This document shows, one piece after another, positions 1 to 6,100 of a stretch of 6,576 nucleotides of DNA. The first letter of the stretch is position 1. The number at the start of each line of letters is the position of its first letter. This stretch comes from Flavobacteriaceae bacterium. Its GTDB lineage: Bacteria > Bacteroidota > Bacteroidia > Flavobacteriales > Flavobacteriaceae. The position numbers were made by a program, and so were the translations under genes. The DNA is taken from the NCBI GenBank assembly GCA_949507465.1, contig CATEMS010000225.1, positions 1 to 6,576 of the forward strand. The letters are read 5' to 3'. The notes below the pieces were generated by a model that saw only the letters and a list, made by a program, of their open reading frames with translations, had not been told where the DNA came from and did no database searches.

Positions 1-138
1 ACTTCTTACTGCATTTATAGAATCCCTTGTTCTTTGTCTTGCTTTGAGTAATTCTTCTCTCTTTAAATCATAAGCTATTTTTTTTGCAGCTCTGATAGAG
101 TCTTTTTCTCTTTTTCTATCCTTCATTATTTGCTCGCG
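1..138 (-). repeat. Tandem repeat copy 2 inside the ompH-like gene (cut by window edge)
   Basis: Direct repeat of 265-402 at a 264-bp offset (88 codons, in frame). Positions 1-99 match perfectly and, by eye, only 100, 104 and 133 differ over 138 bp. Two of the differences are synonymous and one changes R229 to K317. It encodes residues 306-351 of the OmpH-like protein. Because the match reaches base 1, the true repeat may be longer than seen and further copies may lie outside the window. Confidence 0.95.
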
Positions 139-1053
139 TGGGTCTATTTTTACCTCACGTTCTTGCTGGGTTATATCCTCACTTTGATTGCTTTCTTTTT
201 CATCTATTTTACTAGTATCATCTTGTTCTTGGTTTTTTAAAGATACAGGAGGCCATGGCTTACCACTTCTTACTGCATTTATAGAATCCCTTGTTCTTTG
301 TCTTGCTTTGAGTAATTCTTCTCTCTTTAAATCATAAGCTATTTTTTTTGCAGCTCTGATAGAATCTCTTTCTCTTTTTCTATCCTTCATTATTTGTTCG
401 CGAGCATCTTGTTTTGCTTTGGCTGCTTGCTCACGCTGGGTAACTTCTTTATCTTCTTCCATGGATAGATCATCTCTTTCCTCAATTTCCTTTCGTTCTC
501 TTTTACTTTTGGCTTGCTTTCTTTTCTCAACTCTATTGATACTTCTTAGTACAACATCACTAATGTCATTTCTTTTGGCAGCAAATAGCATTACTACATC
601 TGCAGATTTATCGAAAATAAAGTCATATTTTTTTGCCTCTGCTACCTCTTGTACAATATTAAATACTTGGTCTTGTATGGGTTGTACAAGTTGCCGTCTT
701 TGTATCACCAAATCTCCACCAGAACCAAAACGATTTTGTTGGTAGGCAATCATTTCATCTTCTTTGATTTTAATTTCTTCTTCTCTCTCCTCAATAAGTT
801 CTTTGGTTAATAAAACACGTTCGTTTGTAAGGGTAAGTTTCAAAAGGTCAATCTCTTGTTGTTTTTTGTCGATGTCTGCTTTCCAGCGTTGTATTTTTCC
901 ATCCAACTGAGTAGATGCTTCTATATATTCAGGTACATTTTCAAGAATATACTCCATGTCAATGTATCCAATACGCACACCTCTTTGAGCGTTTGCAGAA
1001 AATAAGATGCACAAACATGCAATCGAGACTAAAAGTATTTGTTTAGTATTCAT
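1..1053 (-). CDS. OmpH/Skp-family periplasmic chaperone with repetitive charged C-terminal extension (partial, 3' end off window)
   Basis: Start is the ATG at 1053-1051; 351 codons stay open to the window edge with no stop, so the C-terminus is missing. Residues 1-22 form a signal peptide (short basic start, hydrophobic core, probable cleavage SANA|Q at 22/23). Residues about 25-175 are an OmpH/Skp core: a first strand with RIGYIDMEYIL (27-37), a long charged helical, coiled-coil-like stretch (about 48-105), and a return segment ending in KYDFIFDKSADVVMLF (142-157), the usual end of the fold. By family knowledge these proteins hold unfolded outer-membrane proteins in the periplasm for delivery to BamA, encoded directly upstream with a 35-bp gap. 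Residues from about 175 on are a K/R/E/Q-rich extension not found in classical Skp, which ends after the core. It carries an 88-residue-period duplication (218-263 and 306-351). Family assignment is firm; the role of the extension is unknown. Confidence 0.9.
   Translation of the reverse strand, partial: MNTKQILLVSIACLCILFSANAQRGVRIGYIDMEYILENVPEYIEASTQLDGKIQRWKADIDKKQQEIDLLKLTLTNERVLLTKELIEEREEEIKIKEDEMIAYQQNRFGSGGDLVIQRRQLVQPIQDQVFNIVQEVAEAKKYDFIFDKSADVVMLFAAKRNDISDVVLRSINRVEKRKQAKSKRERKEIEERDDLSMEEDKEVTQREQAAKAKQDAREQIMKDRKRERDSIRAAKKIAYDLKREELLKARQRTRDSINAVRSGKPWPPVSLKNQEQDDTSKIDEKESNQSEDITQQEREVKIDPREQIMKDRKREKDSIRAAKKIAYDLKREELLKARQRTRDSINAVRS
265..402 (-). repeat. Tandem repeat copy 1 inside the ompH-like gene
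   Basis: Partner of the copy at 1-138. It encodes residues 218-263, beginning REQIMKDRKRERDSIRAAKK and ending DSINAVRS. Each copy contains two RDSI-type motifs 26 residues apart (D230-I232 and D256-I258 here; D318-I320 and D344-I346 in the other copy), suggesting an older sub-repeat within the unit. The spacer between copies (residues 264-305, starting GKPWPP) is acidic and polar. A weak TQ..RE similarity precedes both copies, so the duplicated segment may once have been longer. Confidence 0.95.
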
Positions 1054-1088
1054 AGTAATGGTTGATGTTAAGAAAATATCGTGCCAAA

Positions 1089-3689
1089 TTAAAATTGTTG
1101 TCCTATTATAAAGTGGGTTTCCCAGCCATTAGGGCTATTTCCTGTTATAGTTGAATCAAATCCATAGGCAAAATCAATGCCTAATAATCCGAATGCTGGC
1201 ATAAAGATACGTAATCCTGCGCCAGCAGACCTCTTAAGATCAAAAGGATCATATTCTCTAAAGCCATCGTATGAGTTCCCTGCCTCTATGAAAGTTAACA
1301 CATATATTGATGCCAATTGCTTTAAAGTGATTGGATATCTCATTTCTAACGAAAATTTATTATAAATATTATTTCCATCTTGGGGTGATAAAGATTGATT
1401 CGGATACCCACGAAGTTGTACTACTTCTCTCCCGTCCAAACTAAAAGCACCAAGGCCATCACCTCCAACAAAAAACCTTTCAAAGGGAACCACACCTCTA
1501 TCATTGTTATAGGATCCTAAGAATCCAAATTCTGTTTTAGAACGAAGCACCAAATCTCCAGTGATTTTATTATACCAAGTACCTTCAAATTTAATCTTAT
1601 AATATTCTAGCCAATCAAAACGCTCCTGATCTATGGCAGAAATACGCTCTTGGGTGTCAACATCTGTTTGGTTATCTATTAAAAAATCTACTAAATCTTC
1701 TCGCTCTTGAGCAAGTTGGCTGTAATCTACTCCATTAAACAAAGAGTAAGGAATGGTTACTTTGGCAGAGAGTTTGAATTCTGCACCAAATTTAGGATAA
1801 ATTGGATTGTTACCTACGTTACTTCTTGAAAGACCAACAGTATAAGCTAGGTTGTTTGAAAAACCATCTCCAAATGTAAACAGCCCTGTGTTGTAATTTT
1901 TTAAATTATAGTGCTGAAAACTAACGGCATTAGAGAATGTGAAATTATCATCTGGCCAGGTCAATCTCTTGGCGAGTCCTAGGGATCCACCTGTAATTAA
2001 AAAGCGTTGGTCTCTGTCTACTTCTCTTGTTTGAAAATTAAAACGGTATTGCACCGTATGAGAAAATGAACCACTAAATTGCACAGGACGTTTTCCTCCT
2101 AACCATGGCTCTGTAATAGATGCGCTATAGGTTTGATAGTTTGTACTTGCTTGTGCTCTTAATGAGAGCCTTTGTCCATCACCCATAGGAAGTGGTTTAT
2201 AGGCCTCTGCATTAAAAATATTTCTAAGTGAAAAGTTATTAAAAGAAAGCCCAAGGGTTCCAACAAAACCTCCACCACCATATCCACCTTGAAGTTCTAT
2301 CTGGCTTGCTCCCTTTTCAACTACAGAATATTCCATGTCTAGTGTTCCGTTATTTGGATCCACGTTTTTAAAGTTTGGTGAAATTTGTTCTGGATCAAAA
2401 AAGCCAAGGTTACTCAACTCTCTGATGGTTCTAACGACATTTTTTTTACTGTATTTTTGTCCAGGTCTTGTGCGTAATTCCCTGTAGATTACGTGGTCAT
2501 TTGTTTTGGTATTTCCAACCACTGTGATGTGATCAAAATAAGCCTGCTTACCTTCTCTAATTCTTATTTCATAATCAATAGTATCTTGCCTTACTGCAAC
2601 CTCCACGGCACTTATGGTTGAGAAAAGATACCCGTTATTTTGGTATTTGTTTGTAAGATCAAAGGCTTCTGGATCTGTGTTGTCTTCAATTCGCTCTGCC
2701 ATGAGAGTTCCATTATAGACATCTCCTTTTCTTATGCCTAGGGTTTGGCTTAATTGACTGTTTGTGTAAACGCTATTACCTAGAAATCTGATGTTTCCAA
2801 AATAATATTTTTTACCCTCGTCTATTTTTAATTTGACACCTACACTTCTGTCATTTACACTATAAACGCTATCATCTAATATTTTTGCATCTCTATATCC
2901 ATTCTCTTTATAGGTCTGTATAATGGAGGCTTTATCCTCTTTATAACCAGTATCTGTAAACTTTGACATTTTCCAGATACGAATTGGATTTCTTTTTTTA
3001 GTATTCTTCATGGAACGCCTTAGCATTCCATCTTTTAGATTATCATTACCCTCAAAGACAAGAGGAGTTATTTTAATGCGTTTGTTTCTGTTGATAATAA
3101 TCTTCATGTCTTTTGCCACTTCAACACCAGTAGAATCTAATTTTGCAGGGGTTGTTATGATGACATCTGTATTGTAGAATCCTTTTTCAATAAACTTATC
3201 ACGGATAAAATTCTTGGTAGTAGTAATAAGGTTTTTGGTAATTTTTATGCCAGATTTTAATTCTGTTTCTTTTATGATTTCTTTGGTCATGGCTTTACGA
3301 ATACCATCTCCAACAATTGTAATTTCGTCTAGCTTTGGTAGTTCTGCTATATAGATTTCAAGATCTGCAAGGTCTCCTTCTATTTTTGTGACGTAGATGG
3401 CGATATCGCTAAATAAATTCTGTTCCCATAATTTTTTGGTTACCTCACTCAGGCGTTCACCAGGAATGAAAATGCGCTCCCCTTTTTTAAGTCCTGTAAA
3501 GGCAATTACGGTTTGATCGTTGTAGCTCTGTGCTCCGGCAACTGTGATGTTATTTATTTCGTATTTAATACCAGCGTCTAACTCTTTTTGCTGAGCGTGT
3601 ATTGAAGATGACCAAAGCATTGCTAAGACTACAAAACAAAAGATCCTCCTATACCTACTAACTATACAACGCCACTTATAATTGCTCAC
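1089..3689 (-). CDS. bamA: Outer membrane protein assembly factor BamA (Omp85 family)
   Basis: BamA is the outer-membrane core of the BAM machine, which folds and inserts beta-barrel proteins. The order is signal peptide (cleavage near IHA|Q, 32/33), five POTRA repeats (about 45-113, 120-202, 206-291, 294-380, 383-457; e.g. FEGNDNLKDGMLRRSM in POTRA3, VVGNTKTNDHVIYREL in POTRA5), then the 16-strand-type barrel from about 463 to the C-terminal Phe866. The L6 (V/L)RG(F/Y) lock motif is present as LRGY (759-762). At 866 residues it is somewhat longer than E. coli BamA (about 810), partly through a charged insert at about 649-694. No ATG start lies before the signal peptide. I chose GTG at 3689, overlapping the uppS stop by 14 nt; a TTG at 3701 (870 residues, 26-nt overlap) is the alternative. 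Overlap with uppS implies co-transcription and probable translational coupling. Assignment is very secure; the exact start is not. Confidence 0.96.
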   Translation of the reverse strand: MSNYKWRCIVSRYRRIFCFVVLAMLWSSSIHAQQKELDAGIKYEINNITVAGAQSYNDQTVIAFTGLKKGERIFIPGERLSEVTKKLWEQNLFSDIAIYVTKIEGDLADLEIYIAELPKLDEITIVGDGIRKAMTKEIIKETELKSGIKITKNLITTTKNFIRDKFIEKGFYNTDVIITTPAKLDSTGVEVAKDMKIIINRNKRIKITPLVFEGNDNLKDGMLRRSMKNTKKRNPIRIWKMSKFTDTGYKEDKASIIQTYKENGYRDAKILDDSVYSVNDRSVGVKLKIDEGKKYYFGNIRFLGNSVYTNSQLSQTLGIRKGDVYNGTLMAERIEDNTDPEAFDLTNKYQNNGYLFSTISAVEVAVRQDTIDYEIRIREGKQAYFDHITVVGNTKTNDHVIYRELRTRPGQKYSKKNVVRTIRELSNLGFFDPEQISPNFKNVDPNNGTLDMEYSVVEKGASQIELQGGYGGGGFVGTLGLSFNNFSLRNIFNAEAYKPLPMGDGQRLSLRAQASTNYQTYSASITEPWLGGKRPVQFSGSFSHTVQYRFNFQTREVDRDQRFLITGGSLGLAKRLTWPDDNFTFSNAVSFQHYNLKNYNTGLFTFGDGFSNNLAYTVGLSRSNVGNNPIYPKFGAEFKLSAKVTIPYSLFNGVDYSQLAQEREDLVDFLIDNQTDVDTQERISAIDQERFDWLEYYKIKFEGTWYNKITGDLVLRSKTEFGFLGSYNNDRGVVPFERFFVGGDGLGAFSLDGREVVQLRGYPNQSLSPQDGNNIYNKFSLEMRYPITLKQLASIYVLTFIEAGNSYDGFREYDPFDLKRSAGAGLRIFMPAFGLLGIDFAYGFDSTITGNSPNGWETHFIIGQQF

Positions 3690-4416
3690 TTGTCTTTCCA
3701 AATCTTCGTTCTCTGTTTTGATAATTTAAAATTGCCTCAAAAAGATGTTTTTTGGTATAATCTGGCCAAAGTACATCTGTAAAATATAATTCTGCATATG
3801 CCAGTTGCCACAGCAAAAAGTTGCTTATACGTTGTTCACCACTGGTACGAATTAACAAATCTACATCTGGTAGGTCCTTGGTGTATAGATGATTGTTAAT
3901 CAGTTTTTCATCAATATTTTCAGGCGAAATTAATCCTTTTTTAACTTTAAGACTAATCTCTTGAATTGTTTTTGTAATTTCTTGTCTAGACCCATAACTT
4001 AGTGCAAGTGTCAAGGTCATTTTTGTGTTATTTTTTGTTTTTTCTAAAACATCTGCTAGTTCTTTTTGCGCTTTTGGAGGCAGTGCATCAAGGTTGCCAA
4101 TGGCGTTTAATTTTATATCATGCTTATTGAGTAATTTAATTTCTTTTTTTAGGGATGACACCAATAGCTTCATCAATAATTCTACCTCCATTTTTGGACG
4201 ATTCCAATTTTCAGTGGAAAAAGCATAAAGTGTTAAAAAAGGAACATTAATCTCTACGCAAGCTTCTGTAATTTCACGAACTGCTTTTGTTCCATTTTCA
4301 TGCCCCTTAGACCTAAACATACCCTTGGCTTTTGCCCATCGGCCATTACCATCCATGATGATAGCCAAATGCTGAGGGATGGTATCTTTGTTTATCTGTT
4401 CCAAGAGACGACTCAT
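3676..4416 (-). CDS. uppS: Isoprenyl transferase / undecaprenyl diphosphate synthase
   Basis: A cytoplasmic cis-prenyltransferase that, by family knowledge, condenses IPP onto FPP to give the C55 carrier lipid for peptidoglycan and surface glycans. It has 246 residues, the normal family length. Hallmarks are AIIMDGNGRWAK (19-29) with the catalytic Asp22 and phosphate-binding R26, RSKGH (35-39), the FSTENW motif (66-71), and the C-terminal IRTSGEQRISNFLLWQLAYAE block (189-209) holding the IPP-binding R190/R196 and the Mg-binding Glu209. The ATG at 4416 is chosen because it lies 4 nt after the stop of the upstream gene and gives a standard N-terminus. The frame is open further upstream to a TTG at 4512, but that would add 32 hydrophobic residues read through the preceding gene and is not credible. 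No own promoter is seen; it appears to be the second gene of an operon starting at 5113, and its end overlaps the bamA start. Confidence 0.96.
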   Translation of the reverse strand: MSRLLEQINKDTIPQHLAIIMDGNGRWAKAKGMFRSKGHENGTKAVREITEACVEINVPFLTLYAFSTENWNRPKMEVELLMKLLVSSLKKEIKLLNKHDIKLNAIGNLDALPPKAQKELADVLEKTKNNTKMTLTLALSYGSRQEITKTIQEISLKVKKGLISPENIDEKLINNHLYTKDLPDVDLLIRTSGEQRISNFLLWQLAYAELYFTDVLWPDYTKKHLFEAILNYQNRERRFGKTSEQL

Positions 4417-4420
4417 TTTT

Positions 4421-5113
4421 TTAAAAATTACAATAGCAGGGTTCTCTACCAAAAGTAAATGAAAAAGTAATGCCCGTAAAAACATACCAATCATTATTAT
4501 TTTGATTTCCAAATTTTAAATCTAGCAATTGGTTATCACCACCAGATGGATTACTGCCATCAATATTATCTGTAAATGTGTATCTGGCTCCAATCTCCAA
4601 TGCGCCAATTAATTTGGTGCTTAGCGTTGCTTTATACCCAAGTACCATAGGGATTGCAAATGCGCCTATTTGACTGTATTGAGTTGTGCCCCCTTGTCCA
4701 TCAACAAAAGTTGCTTGATTAAGGAAATAGGTAATGCCTGTATAAAGATATGGAGCTGCAACAGGTGCTCCCGTGTTTAGATTAAATTCCCAAAAGGTAT
4801 ATTCTAAGCCCGCAGAAAACTCCTTGATGTTGTTTTCAAACGAGTACCCTCTTTGTTGTCTTCTAGATTCTTTGCTATCTGCATCATCTGCTTGTGTGTT
4901 TGCAATAATGGCAGAAAAACGGAAAGAGTGCCTTTGGCTTCTGTTCCACTTAAAAACACCTCCAAAGGCGAGCGAATTGGGGTTTATGTAGCTTGTATTT
5001 CCTACATCTGTAATTACGTTTGTACCGCCAACAAAACCACCCAGCTCGAATGTTTGTGAGCTTGCTATTTGCATGCAAAAAACCATAAAAAAACCAACTG
5101 TTAAATACCTCAT
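4421..5113 (-). CDS. Small predicted outer-membrane beta-barrel protein, DUF6089-like
   Basis: A 230-residue protein with a signal peptide (MRYLTVGFF...IASS|QTF, about residues 1-19) and no lipobox Cys, so it is probably exported by signal peptidase I. The mature part is Gly- and aromatic-rich with alternating amphipathic strands (e.g. FELGGFVGGTNVITDVG, FSAGLEYTFWEFNL, LIGALEIGARYTFTD, WYVFTGITFSFTFG), typical of a small OmpA/OmpW-sized barrel. It resembles the DUF6089 proteins commonly encoded before uppS-bamA in flavobacteria; I recall this from gene order and have not searched it. The molecular function is unknown. The C-terminus ends in a CxC pair (Cys226, Cys228) just past the last strand, followed by Asn and Phe. 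The ATG at 5113 is preferred over the in-frame TTG at 5170 because it gives a clean signal peptide and because a promoter -7 element (5131-5138) lies between them. It heads the uppS-bamA-ompH operon, suggesting an envelope role, by inference only. Confidence 0.85.
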   Translation of the reverse strand: MRYLTVGFFMVFCMQIASSQTFELGGFVGGTNVITDVGNTSYINPNSLAFGGVFKWNRSQRHSFRFSAIIANTQADDADSKESRRQQRGYSFENNIKEFSAGLEYTFWEFNLNTGAPVAAPYLYTGITYFLNQATFVDGQGGTTQYSQIGAFAIPMVLGYKATLSTKLIGALEIGARYTFTDNIDGSNPSGGDNQLLDLKFGNQNNNDWYVFTGITFSFTFGREPCYCNF

Positions 5114-5213
5114 AAATCTTAAAAAGTTCGCAAATATAACAATAAACTTGGCACTAGCCCACCATAACAACTATAGTCTAGATTGATAAACAATTTTTAG
5201 TGTTTTTTATTGC
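5114..5213 (-). other. 100-bp intergenic gap between nadK and the DUF6089-like gene
   Basis: The only sizeable non-coding stretch in the window. It contains the candidate -7 element at 5131-5138 and an AT-rich start region. I see no GC-rich stem followed by a T run, so no intrinsic terminator for nadK can be supported; some readthrough from the CBS-nadK pair into the envelope operon is possible. Confidence 0.7.
5131..5138 (-). promoter_or_regulatory. Candidate Bacteroidota sigma-A promoter -7 element (TATATTTG)
   Basis: On the minus strand the gap before the DUF6089-like gene reads TATATTTG, an exact fit to the Bacteroidota TAnnTTTG -7 consensus. The expected TTTG/TTG -33 element about 19-21 nt upstream is weak (around 5158-5162 the strand reads GGTGG; the nearest TTG, at 5168-5170, is 29 nt away). 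A start site a few bases downstream would leave a leader of only about 11-13 nt, all A/T-rich. It sits in the largest intergenic gap of the window and is the only such element I noticed, so it probably drives DUF6089-uppS-bamA-ompH. Confidence 0.55.
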
Positions 5214-6098
5214 TTAATTTCTTTTGTCTTCTCCCCAGAGTAATTTTTTTCGAAGTGTTTTAATAAAACTTTCTTCGATGGGTTGCACAAACTTGATGGT
5301 GAAGGGGGCTTTTTTTATGGTAATCACCGTCTCGTTTTTAAGGGTTAAGATTCTAGAGTCTAAAGAAAGTAGGTGGGTATCCTCTCTTCCCGAAACAGTT
5401 AGGGTAACCACACTATTGTCTGGAACCACCAGAGGCCTAACGTTTAGATTGTGGGGTGCGATGGGGGTAAGTATGAAACTTTCGTTACTGGGCTCGATTA
5501 CAGGACCCCCGCAACTCAATGAATATCCCGTAGATCCTGTTGGGGTAGATATAATTAACCCGTCAGACCAATACGAGGTGAGGTGTTCTGCGTTGATGGT
5601 GGTTTCAACTTTTATCATTGAGGTGGTGTTTTTTCTATTAACAGCTACCTCATTGAGGGCAAAGTTCAGAGGTGAAATTTGCTTGTTTATAGGGTCGGTT
5701 TCTATGGTCAACAAAGAACGCTCAGAGGTGTAATAAGTACCATCGAGTATTTCTGTAATACTGGAGGTGATATCTTGTTTTTGTATGGTAGCTAAAAAAC
5801 CGAGTCTTCCTGTGTTTATTCCAACAATTGGAATGTCAAGATCTCTCACAAATGTGATAGACTTTAAAATGGTACCATCTCCTCCTATGCTAAAAAACAA
5901 ATCATAGCTTGTATCTAGTTTTGTAAAACTTGCTAGTTTGGATAAGTCTGTATGAAAGGATTGGTTCTCTCTCATAAGTGCTAGAAAGTTTTTCTCGACC
6001 ACAATTTCAACTTCTTTGCTTTGCAAAACATTGAGAATTGCCTGTATGTGAGTTTCAGAATTTTTGTGATAAAACTGACCGTAGATTCCTATTTTCAT
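5214..6098 (-). CDS. nadK: NAD kinase
   Basis: A cytoplasmic ATP/polyphosphate-NAD kinase that makes NADP+ from NAD+, the only route to NADP in most bacteria. It has 294 residues, the usual bacterial length. The catalytic GGDGT motif is at 72-76 (Asp74), followed by GINTGRLGFLA (93-103), the Asn-Glu pair NEVAVNR (149-155) that contacts NAD, SDGLIISTPTGSTGYSLSCG (178-197, the nucleotide-binding Gly-rich loop), and SLDSR (245-249) near the end. No hallmark residue is missing. The ATG at 6098 begins the first Rossmann-like strand (MKIGIYGQ) and lies 2 nt after the stop of the CBS-domain gene, so the two genes are almost certainly co-transcribed and probably translationally coupled. Nothing suggests recent transfer. 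Confidence 0.96.
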   Translation of the reverse strand: MKIGIYGQFYHKNSETHIQAILNVLQSKEVEIVVEKNFLALMRENQSFHTDLSKLASFTKLDTSYDLFFSIGGDGTILKSITFVRDLDIPIVGINTGRLGFLATIQKQDITSSITEILDGTYYTSERSLLTIETDPINKQISPLNFALNEVAVNRKNTTSMIKVETTINAEHLTSYWSDGLIISTPTGSTGYSLSCGGPVIEPSNESFILTPIAPHNLNVRPLVVPDNSVVTLTVSGREDTHLLSLDSRILTLKNETVITIKKAPFTIKFVQPIEESFIKTLRKKLLWGEDKRN

Positions 6099-6100
6099 AA

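Noticed and set aside
419..745. Plus-strand open frame of 108 codons
   Set aside because: Antisense to the OmpH/Skp coding region; Ser/Leu-rich composition is the complement of K/R/E-rich codons and no domain is recognisable.
1177..1365. Plus-strand frame of 62 codons
   Set aside because: Antisense shadow of the 3' part of bamA.
4025..4228. Plus-strand frame of 67 codons
   Set aside because: Antisense shadow of uppS.
4417..4512. Longer uppS start (TTG at 4512) adding a hydrophobic N-terminal segment
   Set aside because: The extension is read through the end of the preceding gene in another frame; the ATG at 4416 gives the standard cytoplasmic UppS N-terminus.
4773..5059. Two overlapping plus-strand frames (72 and 68 codons)
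   Set aside because: Antisense to the DUF6089-like gene, mutually overlapping, no signal peptide or motif worth supporting.
5114..5170. Longer start (TTG at 5170) for the DUF6089-like protein
   Set aside because: It would bury the promoter -7 element in coding sequence and place 19 residues before an otherwise normal signal peptide.
5171..5213. Possible terminator hairpin after nadK (ATTG...CAAT)
   Set aside because: Only a 4-bp AT-rich stem and no following T run on the coding strand; too weak to call.
5224..5733. Plus-strand open frame of 169 codons
   Set aside because: Lies wholly antisense to nadK, which has all its family motifs; the reverse frame shows no recognisable domain.
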